The notes beneath the pieces are model-generated. The model was not told where the DNA came from and did not search any database. It worked only from the letters and a program-made list of their open reading frames with translations. This document shows, one piece after another, positions 26,932-35,548 of a DNA stretch of 49,075 bases. The position numbers were made by a program, and so were the translations under genes. How positions within the stretch are numbered: position 1 is the stretch's first letter; every line of letters starts with the position of its first letter. The stretch comes from Acholeplasmatales bacterium (GTDB lineage Bacteria; Bacillota_I; Bacilli_A; Acholeplasmatales; Anaeroplasmataceae), in contig JAFTQR010000031.1 in NCBI GenBank assembly GCA_017462645.1, positions 1 through 49,075 of the forward strand, given 5' to 3'.

Positions 26932-27864
26932 TTATGCTAATCTTCCATATTTTTTTAATATGAAATAATTATTTACAGTCTCAGCACCAATCCATTTTAG
27001 CTTAGCACTATCTTCTTCTGCATATTTATTATATCCCCAATCACCTTTTTTCTCCCATAGACCATGAGATTTAAGATTATCAATTATATCATCTAATTGT
27101 AAATTAATTTTTTCATTTAGCTCATCATCATTTAAATATAAAGCACAATCTAGAGGATGAATAGCATCTAAATCATTAAAATCAACACTTACTACCTCTT
27201 TAGCAAGCTTAATTAAATGAGCCTCAATTTGTTCTTGCTTATCAGCAAATACATTTGCCTTTTTAATTGAATTTAAAAAGCTATTAAAGGATATAAATTC
27301 ATATTTAGTTAATGAGTCCATATTTAATAAATCATTAATCATTATTTCAGACATTTTTAATGCTTTTTTATAATATGCCTTTGTATTATTTGCAAAAACT
27401 AAGGTATAGCCTAATATTGCAGCTGTAGGATGATATCCAAATAGCTTAGTATTTTCCTCACAATATTCAAATTCCTTACTATGTGCAAAATCATTATTTG
27501 TTTTAGTATTAGGATTCCATTTATTATTAATTGGTTGTTCTCTATTATATAAATAATTCATAGATTTATTCATAATAGGATAATATAACTCAAGCTCACC
27601 ACAGCTTGAATCAAATCCAACCATATCTAATAATCTATATGCTTCATAAATTTGATATACGCTAGTGTTAACATTATAATTATCTATATATAATCCATTA
27701 GCGAACCCACCATCATTATTTTGATAAAACATTAATGCATCTAACATAAAATCCTTAGGCATTGAGTCATCAAATATATTAATAATAGCAACATCAATAT
27801 CTCTTGCCTTATTATACATTTGTCTAAAAATACCTAATTGCTGGTCCTTAGATAAAAGCTTCAT
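26932..27864 (-). CDS. Protein with alpha-toroid (prenyltransferase/cyclase-like) repeats, tentative
   Basis: The 310-residue protein has no signal or membrane helix. The stretches ALMFYQNNDGGFANGL (about residues 45-60), NTSVYQIYEAYRLL and SHGLWEKKGDWGYNKYAEED resemble QW-type repeats of terpene cyclases and toroid folds (Q-x-x-D/N-G-G-F), but no catalytic DxDD-type motif is seen. The assignment is weak. ATG 27864 (MKLLSKD) was chosen because AAGAGGTG is upstream; the earlier start at 27888 lies before that site. It is between rsfS and gpmI and probably co-transcribed with them. Confidence 0.6.
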   Translation of the reverse strand: MKLLSKDQQLGIFRQMYNKARDIDVAIINIFDDSMPKDFMLDALMFYQNNDGGFANGLYIDNYNVNTSVYQIYEAYRLLDMVGFDSSCGELELYYPIMNKSMNYLYNREQPINNKWNPNTKTNNDFAHSKEFEYCEENTKLFGYHPTAAILGYTLVFANNTKAYYKKALKMSEIMINDLLNMDSLTKYEFISFNSFLNSIKKANVFADKQEQIEAHLIKLAKEVVSVDFNDLDAIHPLDCALYLNDDELNEKINLQLDDIIDNLKSHGLWEKKGDWGYNKYAEEDSAKLKWIGAETVNNYFILKKYGRLA

Positions 27865-27877
27865 ATAAAAACACCTC

Positions 27878-28210
27878 TTATTCTTCAATCTTTTTACATG
27901 GGATTTCCATATAAATTTTTTCTAATGAAAAATGCTCTCTTTCCTCTTTAGTAAAAATAGAAACTACAATATCATAGCAATCTACAATTACCCATGGTGT
28001 ATTAGCACCCTCCACATTTCTAATGCTGTAGCCACCTTTTGCAACTTCATCCTTCAAATATGAAATAGCTGCAGTAGCTTGTCTTTCACTATCTACAGAG
28101 CATAAAATCATTTCATCATAGAAGGGTGATCTTTCCTTCATATTATAAGCTAAAATATTATGTGCCTTTACCTTGCCAAGGCAATCTAATATTATCTCTT
28201 CTAAAGTCAT
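27878..28210 (-). CDS. rsfS: Ribosomal silencing factor RsfS
   Basis: RsfS binds ribosomal protein uL14 and stops subunit joining in poor growth conditions. The 110-residue protein has the family elements: N-terminal helix with EEIILDCLGKVKAHNIL, and WVIVDCYDIVVSIFTKEERE followed by HFSLEKIY near the end. The start overlaps the yqeK stop by four bases (ATGA) and AGGTGGAG is upstream. The neighbour yqeK is its usual partner. Confidence 0.94.
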   Translation of the reverse strand: MTLEEIILDCLGKVKAHNILAYNMKERSPFYDEMILCSVDSERQATAAISYLKDEVAKGGYSIRNVEGANTPWVIVDCYDIVVSIFTKEEREHFSLEKIYMEIPCKKIEE

Positions 28211-28782
28211 AATTTCTCCACCTTTAATTTATATTCATTTAATACCTCTATTTGTCTTGGATGAGGTAATTGATTGTTTTTTATAGAATGAGATATTGTA
28301 TACTCTAATGATTTATATATAGCTAAATTTAAATCACCAGATAATAATATTTCTCTTACCTCTATACATTCCTTATATGTTCTATTTTTTTCTGTATAGT
28401 CGGCAATCATTATTATTTCTTCTAATTTAGTCATATTAGGTCTACCAAAAACATGATTTCTAATAGCTAAATAAATCTCATTATCATTTCCTAACAATTT
28501 CTTATATTCCTCTGCAGATAAATATGCATGATATAAGAAAGGATATTTCTTACATTCCTCTAAATCCTCTTTATTTAATAGGTTATAAGCATTATCAAAA
28601 TCATCATACTTAGAATAATCATGCATTAAAGCCGCTATTTTAGCCTTTTCTTTATCTATTTGATAAAGATCAGCTAAATATAAGGCCATCTCTACAACTC
28701 CTAAAATATGAGTAAATCTATTTTGATGCTGATGCTTATACTTTTCATAAACAAGATTATAGGCTTCATTAGATAATTGCAT
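28207..28782 (-). CDS. yqeK: HD-domain hydrolase YqeK
   Basis: YqeK family enzymes split diadenosine tetraphosphate symmetrically. The 191-residue protein has FTHILGVVEMALYLADLY with the first His, the HD motif in ALMHDYSK (about residue 53), and later His in IRNHVFGRP and Asp in IMIADYTEKNR. It overlaps the end of yqeH by 14 bases. In many Firmicutes nadD lies directly before yqeK; here it is absent from the cluster. Confidence 0.93.
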   Translation of the reverse strand: MQLSNEAYNLVYEKYKHQHQNRFTHILGVVEMALYLADLYQIDKEKAKIAALMHDYSKYDDFDNAYNLLNKEDLEECKKYPFLYHAYLSAEEYKKLLGNDNEIYLAIRNHVFGRPNMTKLEEIIMIADYTEKNRTYKECIEVREILLSGDLNLAIYKSLEYTISHSIKNNQLPHPRQIEVLNEYKLKVEKL

Positions 28783-29866
28783 CAGTTACATACACCTCTG
28801 TCTTATCTAGATATTTAACCTTACATTCACATTCTCCAATAACTGATACAAAGCCAAAGCCTGAAAACCAAATATTTTGTTTAGCTCTTCCATCAAGATT
28901 AATATTCATATCAGTATATTTTAAATTCTTAATTTCCTCTTCCATAGGAGGGTTTAATAGCTTACCTAATTGAGTTTGATATAAATTATCTACATTAGAT
29001 GATTTACATCTATGAATATATAAATTCTTAGAAGCATAAACAATAACACTAATTCTTTCCTTACATTTAAATTCTATAGAAGCAAGGCCAGCTAAAAATA
29101 TAGCATTATCATTTGTAATTTGATATGTTATAGGCTTCATTTCATCATTAGGTATAATTTTATTATAGGTATTTGGTAATAATTGATTTAATACATCTGA
29201 ATTATTAATTAATCCTGGTGTATCAATAAATGCCTTATTATCCTCAAAGAATGGAATTCTTATTTCATTTAGGGTAGTACCAGGTATATTAGATGTTGAG
29301 ATTACATCATCCTTAATACTTGTATTCTTCTTTAATAATGCATTTATTAATGATGACTTACCAACATTAGCACAGCCAACAAAATATACATCTCTTTCTT
29401 TTCTAGCCATATCGATTGTTCTTGTTAAATCATCGATATAATAGCCCTTTTTAGATGATACAATATGAATTGCATCAACCTTAAAAAACACCTTTTCACA
29501 TTGCCTAGATAACCATTCAACAACATTACTAATATTAGTGCTTTTAGGTAATACATCATATTTATTAGCAACTAAAATAACATTTTTATTTCTAATCTTA
29601 TCAATCATCTTCTTGTTGAATGTTGCCTTAAAGGCAAATAAATCAACAACAAAAACAATTAGACCATTTTTAGCAATTACTGAATCAATAACCTTCTCAT
29701 AATCCTCGTTAGAGGCAACGATTTTAGGTAATTCATTATAATGCATCATTCTAAAGCATCTTTTACAATATTTAGATTCTAAGGTTAATTTAGGTATAAA
29801 GCCAGCCTTTTCACTAAATTCATCCTGTAATAAGGCTCCGCATCCCTTACATTTCTTAATTATCAT
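28769..29866 (-). CDS. yqeH: GTPase YqeH, ribosome assembly
   Basis: YqeH is a circularly permuted GTPase needed for 30S subunit assembly. The 365-residue protein starts with a zinc-binding finger (CKGCGALLQ and, later, CKRCFRMMHYNELP). GTPase motifs appear in permuted order: G4 NKYD (about residue 101), G5-like IVSSKKGY, G1 GCANVGKSS (about 167-175) and G3 DTPG (about 216). The ATG directly follows the yqeG stop and GGTGAA stands before it. Confidence 0.96.
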   Translation of the reverse strand: MIIKKCKGCGALLQDEFSEKAGFIPKLTLESKYCKRCFRMMHYNELPKIVASNEDYEKVIDSVIAKNGLIVFVVDLFAFKATFNKKMIDKIRNKNVILVANKYDVLPKSTNISNVVEWLSRQCEKVFFKVDAIHIVSSKKGYYIDDLTRTIDMARKERDVYFVGCANVGKSSLINALLKKNTSIKDDVISTSNIPGTTLNEIRIPFFEDNKAFIDTPGLINNSDVLNQLLPNTYNKIIPNDEMKPITYQITNDNAIFLAGLASIEFKCKERISVIVYASKNLYIHRCKSSNVDNLYQTQLGKLLNPPMEEEIKNLKYTDMNINLDGRAKQNIWFSGFGFVSVIGECECKVKYLDKTEVYVTDAII

Positions 29867-30418
29867 TTATTCACCATAATATTCCTTTAATCTCTCATTA
29901 TATAAATCAGGAAGCTTCTTCTTTATTCTTTTTATAAAAAAGTTTTCAAGCTTTCGATTAAATCTAGTTGTTGATACATCAGTAGATTTATCAATTGCTT
30001 CAATTAAGGCTACCTTAATTTTAAATCTTTTACCTGCAAAAACATCTGTCATTAATTGATCACCTAATAAAATTATTTGATCCTTTGAATATTTTTTCTT
30101 AGCTACCTTTTTAACAGCCTTTTTTAAACCTCTTTTTAAAGGCTTAGTTGCAAACTTAACGTAAGGACAATCATATGCCTTAGCAAAATTATCAACTCTT
30201 TCCTTTTTAGAATTTGAAACTAAAATTAATTCAAATCCCATATCTAATAGTTTCTTTTTAAACTCAAATAATTTTTCATTAGGCATATTTTGCTTATATG
30301 ATATTAAAGTATTATCTAAATCTGTTAGAATAAGTCGAATTCCATCTGCATATAATTTATCGTATGGAACATCATAAATAGATTTATAATAATAATCTGG
30401 AATCAATTTTTTTATCAT
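29867..30418 (-). CDS. yqeG: HAD-family phosphatase YqeG
   Basis: The 183-residue product has HAD motif I LTDLDNTLISY with the nucleophile Asp, motif II in ILVSNSKK and motif III/IV in LLGDQLMTDVFAGKR. In Firmicutes it stands before yqeH, and its substrate is not firmly known. I chose ATG 30418 (MIKKLIPDYY), with GAGGT 8 nt upstream, over ATG 30433. It is the first gene of the yqeG-yqeH-yqeK-rsfS run and is divergent from sigK. Confidence 0.92.
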   Translation of the reverse strand: MIKKLIPDYYYKSIYDVPYDKLYADGIRLILTDLDNTLISYKQNMPNEKLFEFKKKLLDMGFELILVSNSKKERVDNFAKAYDCPYVKFATKPLKRGLKKAVKKVAKKKYSKDQIILLGDQLMTDVFAGKRFKIKVALIEAIDKSTDVSTTRFNRKLENFFIKRIKKKLPDLYNERLKEYYGE

Positions 30419-30479
30419 TTCACAATACCTCATAATATATTATACACAATTTCCATTCAAAATAAAGGAGTTTTTATTA

Positions 30480-31145
30480 TTGATTTTTTTCTTACTTCCT
30501 ATTTTAGGAGCTATAAAAAGTGAATCCTATCCACGTAAATTAACATCCGATGAGGAAAAGGAATATTTATTGCAATATCATAACAATAATGATAAAAATG
30601 CTAGAAATAAGCTAATTGAGCATAATTTAAGATTAGTAGCCCATATTGCAAAAAAATATGAGAATACATGTGAGGATAAGGATGATATCTTATCTATTGG
30701 AATTTTAGGATTGATTAAGGCTGTAGATACGTTCCAAATAACTAGTAATAATAAGCTAGCTACCTATGCAGCTAGATGTATTGAAAATGAAATATTAATG
30801 ACATTAAGATCAAACAAAAATAAAAGAAACCTTGTATATCTTCAATCTCCAGTAGCTATAGATAAGGATGGCAACGAGGTTGAATTATTAGATATGATTG
30901 AGGATAAAAATATTGATCTTTATAAATCATATGAAAAAAGAAAGGTTAATGAAGGTCTAAATGATGCATTAAAAACATTAAACACAAGAGAATATGATAT
31001 TATTAATAGACGTTATGGGCTTAATAGACCCTCACGAACCCAAAAGGAAATTGCTAAGGAGTTAGATATATCTAGAAGCTATGTTTCTAGAATAGAAAAA
31101 AGAGCTTTATTAAAGCTCTACTTTCTAATGAAAAATATAAAATGA
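30480..31145 (+). CDS. sigK: Sporulation sigma factor SigK
   Basis: SigK directs late mother-cell transcription in sporulation. The 221-residue protein carries sigma-70 regions 2-4: LIEHNLRLVAHIAKKYENT, LSIGILGLIKAVDTF, LATYAARCIENEILMTLRSN, and region 4 TQKEIAKELDISRSYVSRIE. SigK is the best match, rather than SigE. The start is TTG at 30480 with AAAGGAG 8 nt upstream. The N-terminus before SYPRKL is short and hydrophobic (MIFFLLPILGAIKS), shorter than the pro-sequence of Bacillus. The gene is continuous, without a skin-type interruption. A weak sigma-E-like site (TATACACA at 30441-30448) precedes it but is not convincing. Confidence 0.93.
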   Translation: MIFFLLPILGAIKSESYPRKLTSDEEKEYLLQYHNNNDKNARNKLIEHNLRLVAHIAKKYENTCEDKDDILSIGILGLIKAVDTFQITSNNKLATYAARCIENEILMTLRSNKNKRNLVYLQSPVAIDKDGNEVELLDMIEDKNIDLYKSYEKRKVNEGLNDALKTLNTREYDIINRRYGLNRPSRTQKEIAKELDISRSYVSRIEKRALLKLYFLMKNIK

Positions 31146-31146
31146 A

Positions 31147-31665
31147 TTACTTCTTCTTTTTCTTATTTGAAATGTTATAATTAAATATTTTTTTATCAAT
31201 AATTATCGATGCAAACGATAAAATTAAAAATATAATTGTTAAAATCGAGCCAAAAGACATATAGTAGTTTACTTTCCAACCACTCGTTGTATATGCATAT
31301 TTTAATAATGATGCCTCAGGATGTATATTATCTAATCCATCTATAACACCAATTAATAATAATGCAATTTCAATACCTATAAGATATAAATTTATGTAAA
31401 CTAATGAGCTAGTATGATTCTTTTTAATAATTAAATATATAAATATAGTTAAAATAATTAACAATATAATTATAAAAGATATTCCTCCAAATTGTGGTGA
31501 TGCATAATCAGATTCAATACATAAAAAAGCATCATAACCAGAATATTTAAATATCATCTTCTTACTTCCTTTTGTCGCAGTAAGTGTATAGCTATTAAAT
31601 AAAAGAAAAATAATTGAAAGTATATTACAAATTAAGCCTATAATATAATAATTAAATTTTCGCAT
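31147..31665 (-). CDS. Four-helix membrane protein, unknown function
   Basis: The 172-residue protein has four hydrophobic segments (about residues 5-27, 61-81, 88-110 and 134-158) and a Lys-rich tail. I recognise no family. AGAGGTG lies before the ATG. It is convergent with sigK, with one base between the stops, and no distinct terminator is visible there. The arrangement resembles the 158-residue membrane protein upstream, but the sequences are not clearly alike. Confidence 0.65.
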   Translation of the reverse strand: MRKFNYYIIGLICNILSIIFLLFNSYTLTATKGSKKMIFKYSGYDAFLCIESDYASPQFGGISFIIILLIILTIFIYLIIKKNHTSSLVYINLYLIGIEIALLLIGVIDGLDNIHPEASLLKYAYTTSGWKVNYYMSFGSILTIIFLILSFASIIIDKKIFNYNISNKKKKK

Positions 31666-31712
31666 AATAACACCTCTAATTTATTATATATTATTTAGAT
31701 TATTTAAGCAAA

Positions 31713-31740
31713 GAAAAAATGGTGAGATTTCTCACCATTT
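31713..31740 (-). terminator. Terminator of the 158-residue membrane protein gene
   Basis: AAATGGTGAGA and CTCACCATTT form a stem of about 10 bp; on the minus strand TTTTTTCTTTG follows. Confidence 0.85.
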
Positions 31741-31750
31741 AATCTTTTAA

Positions 31751-32227
31751 TTAGTCCTTAATTACGAAAGCATCAACTGCAGCAGCTGCACCAGATAAAA
31801 TAGCAACGATACCACCTAAGATTGCACCGATACCTAAATCAAGAGCTTCAAAGAATTGCTTAACCATTTCATCCTTCCACTCACTTGGAACATCATCAGA
31901 AATATCTAATGAAGTAACAAAGCTTGTACATGCACAGAAGAATAAAATTGCAGCAAGAACAGCACAAACTAATGTAATAAGATTTAAAAGCTTAGCCTTT
32001 TCTGGCTTTAAGAATTTAATAACTGGTAAAACAACGATAGCAACAACTAATAGTAATAATACTAAACCCATAAATGAGAATTTTAATCCATAGTCTTCAC
32101 TACCAAAAATTACCTTTAAACCATTAACTGTTTCATCTCCAGCCTTTAAGAAAGGTAAAAATACCATAATTAAAGCTAAAACACCTAATGCTATTTGTGC
32201 TAATGAAATAATTTTTTTCTTGTCCAT
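31751..32227 (-). CDS. Four-helix membrane protein, unknown function
   Basis: The 158-residue protein has four membrane segments (about residues 7-27, 47-68, 79-103 and 128-153). The region between helices 3 and 4 is acidic (LDISDDVPSEWKDEM). I see no catalytic motif. AAAGGAGGAG precedes the ATG, and the gene has its own promoter and terminator. Confidence 0.65.
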   Translation of the reverse strand: MDKKKIISLAQIALGVLALIMVFLPFLKAGDETVNGLKVIFGSEDYGLKFSFMGLVLLLLVVAIVVLPVIKFLKPEKAKLLNLITLVCAVLAAILFFCACTSFVTSLDISDDVPSEWKDEMVKQFFEALDLGIGAILGGIVAILSGAAAAVDAFVIKD

Positions 32228-32258
32228 TTTAGAACTCCTCCTTTATTATGTTACTTAT

Positions 32259-32287
32259 ATTTTAATACTAATTATGACAAAAATCAA
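32259..32287 (-). promoter_or_regulatory. Promoter of the 158-residue membrane protein
   Basis: TTGATT (32282-32287), a 17-bp spacer and TAAAAT (32259-32264) on the minus strand, about 30 bases before the start. Confidence 0.6.
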
Positions 32288-32308
32288 TTGCTTTCAACTA
32301 AATATTTA

Positions 32309-33892
32309 TTAATATATATTACAAATATCAATATAGACCTTTTCTTCAAATGGACTTGTTAAGCCTGCAGCTTCTAGGCTTACTAAAAAATCCTCTTCAC
32401 TTGTACATAAATCTAAATATTTATCTATAGCTAGTGATAAATCCTCCTTACCAGCTGAATAAAGCTCTAATGCTGGAATTAATGACATAGCATAGCTGAT
32501 ATAATATCCCGGATGTTCAATAGTTACTAATCTACAATATTCTCTTAAATCAGTTCCTATTGCTGTATTAATATATTCAAGACCTCCAAAAGGTATACAA
32601 GCTTGATTTAATAAATAATCAAGTTTACCAACTGTTAAATTTGATTCTTGATAAACAAGCATTTCAAAATCATTTACTATAGTTGAAATAATAATATTAA
32701 TAAGCATTTCAGAGAAATTAGTTCTATGAATCATATTCATATTACTTTCACTAAAATCAGTTAAATAATATTGTTCAATATAATCAAGGAATAATAATTC
32801 ATTTGCTTGAGAATGTACCTCTGCTAAATCTAGAGGTATATCTAACCCTTGAAGCTCAGTTGCAGCATAATAATGGCCTGTTTCATGTACTACTGTTAAT
32901 ATATTTTGGTATCCAGGACCAAAATACATTGCTGGCTCTAATTGATTATAGATATATGTTGTATATGCACCAGGTTGGCTATTTTCATTACCAAAGAAGA
33001 CATATGAATAATCACTCCATGCATATTCATATGTTTCTAAATATGATCCACCAATATGCTTAGCATATTTATCAAAATAAAACTTATAGTCATTATATAA
33101 GCCTGAATTAAAGGCTTGAATTTTAGCTTGTGCGAAGGTAGCCATAGAAGTAAAATCATCTATAGCATCATTATATAATAATAGACCCTCATCACTTATA
33201 TAATTACTAACATAGTAAGAAAATAATTTAGCATCTGAAGTTGTATAGTCTCTTGCATAAATATCTTTATATGCATGCTCAAGATAATTATTGTATCCTA
33301 ATAATTTAGACATTTGATTATATATAGAAACTAATTCTACATATATTTCATCAGCCTTTGTAGCCCAATCAGCTGATTCTGGATCTAATGCTGTATATTG
33401 AGTTGTTAACTCTGTAGCAGTATTTGATAATTCATAATATTGGCTTGGATAATTATCATTAATCATCGCTAGGATTTCTTCTTCTGTATAATCCTTGAAA
33501 AATTCATCTTTATGTGGTGAATTATAAACAGCAACCATAATTTTATTTTGTAAATCTAAAATTTCGTTGAATAATTCAGTAAATCTTAGATAATCATTCA
33601 TTGTTTCCTCTTCACCATACATACTATATTTAATAGATGATAGACTTACACATGTTGCAACCTCATAAATATCAAGATTTATCATTGCCCATTCAGTTTT
33701 AAACTCTGTACTAGATAATGTTGGCACTCTATCAGGAAATGCTTCCATTTTTTGGATTAGCTCTACACCTTCCTCTTCACTAAAGGAATAAGCTAATTTA
33801 TCTCTATTTTTAAATATATTTAATAGTCCACAGCTTGTTAATGAAAATGTTAAGGTTAATATAAAAATAAATAATATTATTTTCTTTTTCAT
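32309..33892 (-). CDS. M3-like zinc metallopeptidase lipoprotein
   Basis: The 527-residue protein has a lipoprotein signal with lipobox LTSC (Cys 21) and therefore acts outside the cell, on the membrane. The zinc motif HETGH lies in LTVVHETGHYYAATELQG (about residue 345), followed about 25 residues later by the third-ligand region EVHSQANELLFL. Helix-rich flanks fit the M3 (oligoendopeptidase F/thimet) fold. The start at ATG 33892 has GAAGGTG upstream; a start at 33928 would add 12 residues before the signal. It probably trims peptides for uptake. No terminator is clear after it. Confidence 0.87.
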   Translation of the reverse strand: MKKKIILFIFILTLTFSLTSCGLLNIFKNRDKLAYSFSEEEGVELIQKMEAFPDRVPTLSSTEFKTEWAMINLDIYEVATCVSLSSIKYSMYGEEETMNDYLRFTELFNEILDLQNKIMVAVYNSPHKDEFFKDYTEEEILAMINDNYPSQYYELSNTATELTTQYTALDPESADWATKADEIYVELVSIYNQMSKLLGYNNYLEHAYKDIYARDYTTSDAKLFSYYVSNYISDEGLLLYNDAIDDFTSMATFAQAKIQAFNSGLYNDYKFYFDKYAKHIGGSYLETYEYAWSDYSYVFFGNENSQPGAYTTYIYNQLEPAMYFGPGYQNILTVVHETGHYYAATELQGLDIPLDLAEVHSQANELLFLDYIEQYYLTDFSESNMNMIHRTNFSEMLINIIISTIVNDFEMLVYQESNLTVGKLDYLLNQACIPFGGLEYINTAIGTDLREYCRLVTIEHPGYYISYAMSLIPALELYSAGKEDLSLAIDKYLDLCTSEEDFLVSLEAAGLTSPFEEKVYIDICNIY

Positions 33893-33957
33893 AAAAAACA
33901 CCTTCTTTCTTTTTATATTATACAACAATTTTATACAATAAAATACTATAAATATAA

Positions 33958-33985
33958 AAAAGAATCCTATTGGGATTCTTTTTTA
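33958..33985 (-). terminator. Terminator of spoIVA
   Basis: AAGAATCC and GGATTCTT pair around a small loop, followed on the minus strand by TTTTTATATT. It overlaps the spoIVA stop codon. Confidence 0.8.
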
Positions 33986-35449
33986 TAATATTATAGCTAT
34001 TAAATTATTACGATTTGAATTCATAATTTTATCTAATACACTTTTAATTTTATCCTTAGATTTATCTGGGAAATTATGGATTTTAGATTTCATAGAATCA
34101 CATACAATATCAGATAGCTTCTTACCAAAGAACTCCTTATTCCATGCTTCATCATCATTTTCTTCTGTTTTCATGCTTTCCATAAGCATAGTTGCTTGAT
34201 CATAAGATCCGATAATTGGAGTAAATGATGCTTCTAAATCAACCGCAATCATATGGATGACCTTAGCCTTGGCAGACATTTTAACACCATACATACCATT
34301 CTTTTTTACTACCTCAGGTGATAACATTTGCATATCCTCTATTCTTGGAATAGATAATCCATATCCTGTTTCCTTAGCCTCTAATATTGCAGTATTTATT
34401 TGACTATATACCTCATTAGCCTTTCTTGATGTATATAGGAATTCAATAAAGTCCGCCTTATTATGACATTTATCACCTAATAAGGTATTCACTATCTCTG
34501 TGTATTTACTATCATCTAAATCTAAAACTATTGAAGCCTTACCACTAGAGGCATCTAATAGCTCTAATGTAACATTAGAAAATAGATTTGAATCTCTTAG
34601 TTCATTACATAAATAGTTAATTTCCTTTACCTTATTATATTTATGCTCAGCATTACTTATTAAAGATAATATTTCATTTTTTATTTCCATATCATCACCT
34701 ATTACATTAATATAATCTGGTAATGATATTTCTAAATCTGAAATTGGAAATTCCTCTAAAGCTTTTGATAATATATAAGAACAATCTTCCTTAGTTAAAT
34801 TAATAGAGCTTACTGGAATACAAGATATATTCCATTTAGCCTCTATATCTTTAGCTAGCTTAATAGATTCTTTATTTTTAGGATTTTTTGTATTTAATAT
34901 GATAACAAATGGTTTATTTAAATCCTTCATTTTAGGAATTAAATTATTTTCTATTTGTTCATAATCATTTCTAGAAAAATCACCAAATGATCCATCACTT
35001 GTTACATAAATTCCTAAATTTGAATGATTATAAATAACCTTTTCTGTGCCTATAGATGCAGCCTCTTTAAATGGGATTGCTTCATCAAACCATGGTGTTT
35101 TAACAAGTCTTGGCTCCTCATCACTACCATATCCTTCACTTTTAGGTATTATTTCACCTACACAGTCAACAAATCTTAAATTGGTAACAATATCACCTAT
35201 ATTTAATTCTATAGCTGATGAAGGAATAAATTTAGGCTCAACTGTCATAATTTGACGGCCAGCTGCTGATTGAGGTAGCTCATCAGTTAATTTATTTTTA
35301 ACAAATTCATCATTAATATTTGGTATAATCATTGCCTTAAAAAAGGAATTTATAAAGCTTGATTTACCACTTCTTACACTACCAACAACTCCTACATAAA
35401 AATCGTTTTTCATCCTATTTGACAAATTTAATAATGCTTCATCGTTCAT
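33983..35449 (-). CDS. spoIVA: Stage IV sporulation protein A (coat morphogen)
   Basis: SpoIVA is an ATPase that polymerises on the forespore surface as the base of the spore coat. The 488-residue protein has Walker A GSVRSGKSSF (about residue 23), the sensor-type region DELPQSAAGRQIMTVEPKF, RFVDCVGEI, YVTSDGSFGDFSR and, near the end, the family middle and C-terminal domains. The extreme C-terminus (RNNLIAIIL) matches the hydrophobic tail that contacts SpoVM. A sigma-E-type promoter lies upstream. The gene shows this organism has the machinery for making endospores. Confidence 0.96.
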   Translation of the reverse strand: MNDEALLNLSNRMKNDFYVGVVGSVRSGKSSFINSFFKAMIIPNINDEFVKNKLTDELPQSAAGRQIMTVEPKFIPSSAIELNIGDIVTNLRFVDCVGEIIPKSEGYGSDEEPRLVKTPWFDEAIPFKEAASIGTEKVIYNHSNLGIYVTSDGSFGDFSRNDYEQIENNLIPKMKDLNKPFVIILNTKNPKNKESIKLAKDIEAKWNISCIPVSSINLTKEDCSYILSKALEEFPISDLEISLPDYINVIGDDMEIKNEILSLISNAEHKYNKVKEINYLCNELRDSNLFSNVTLELLDASSGKASIVLDLDDSKYTEIVNTLLGDKCHNKADFIEFLYTSRKANEVYSQINTAILEAKETGYGLSIPRIEDMQMLSPEVVKKNGMYGVKMSAKAKVIHMIAVDLEASFTPIIGSYDQATMLMESMKTEENDDEAWNKEFFGKKLSDIVCDSMKSKIHNFPDKSKDKIKSVLDKIMNSNRNNLIAIIL

Positions 35450-35478
35450 ATATTTTCCTCACTCTCAATGTTCAGTTA

Positions 35479-35507
35479 AATATATGTAATGCTAATTAAC
35501 ATTATTA
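35479..35507 (-). promoter_or_regulatory. Sigma-E-type promoter of spoIVA
   Basis: On the minus strand the -35 TAATAAT (35501-35507) matches KMATATT at 6 of 7, with a 14-bp spacer and -10 CATATATT (35479-35486) close to CATACANT. It is about 30 bases upstream of the ATG. Confidence 0.6.
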
Positions 35508-35540
35508 CAAAAAATAAAAGGCTAATTTAAAATTAGCCCG
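35508..35540 (-). terminator. Terminator of the 255-residue lipoprotein
   Basis: GGCTAATTT and AAATTAGCC form a 9-bp stem around one base; TTTTATTTTTT follows on the minus strand. Confidence 0.82.
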
Positions 35541-35548
35541 TTAATAAA

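Noticed and set aside
30420-30448. Sigma-E promoter for sigK (TCACAAT-14-TATACACA)
   Set aside because: Only 5 of 7 and 5 of 8 positions fit, and the bases also overlap a promoter-like TATAAT of the divergent yqeG. Kept only as a remark.
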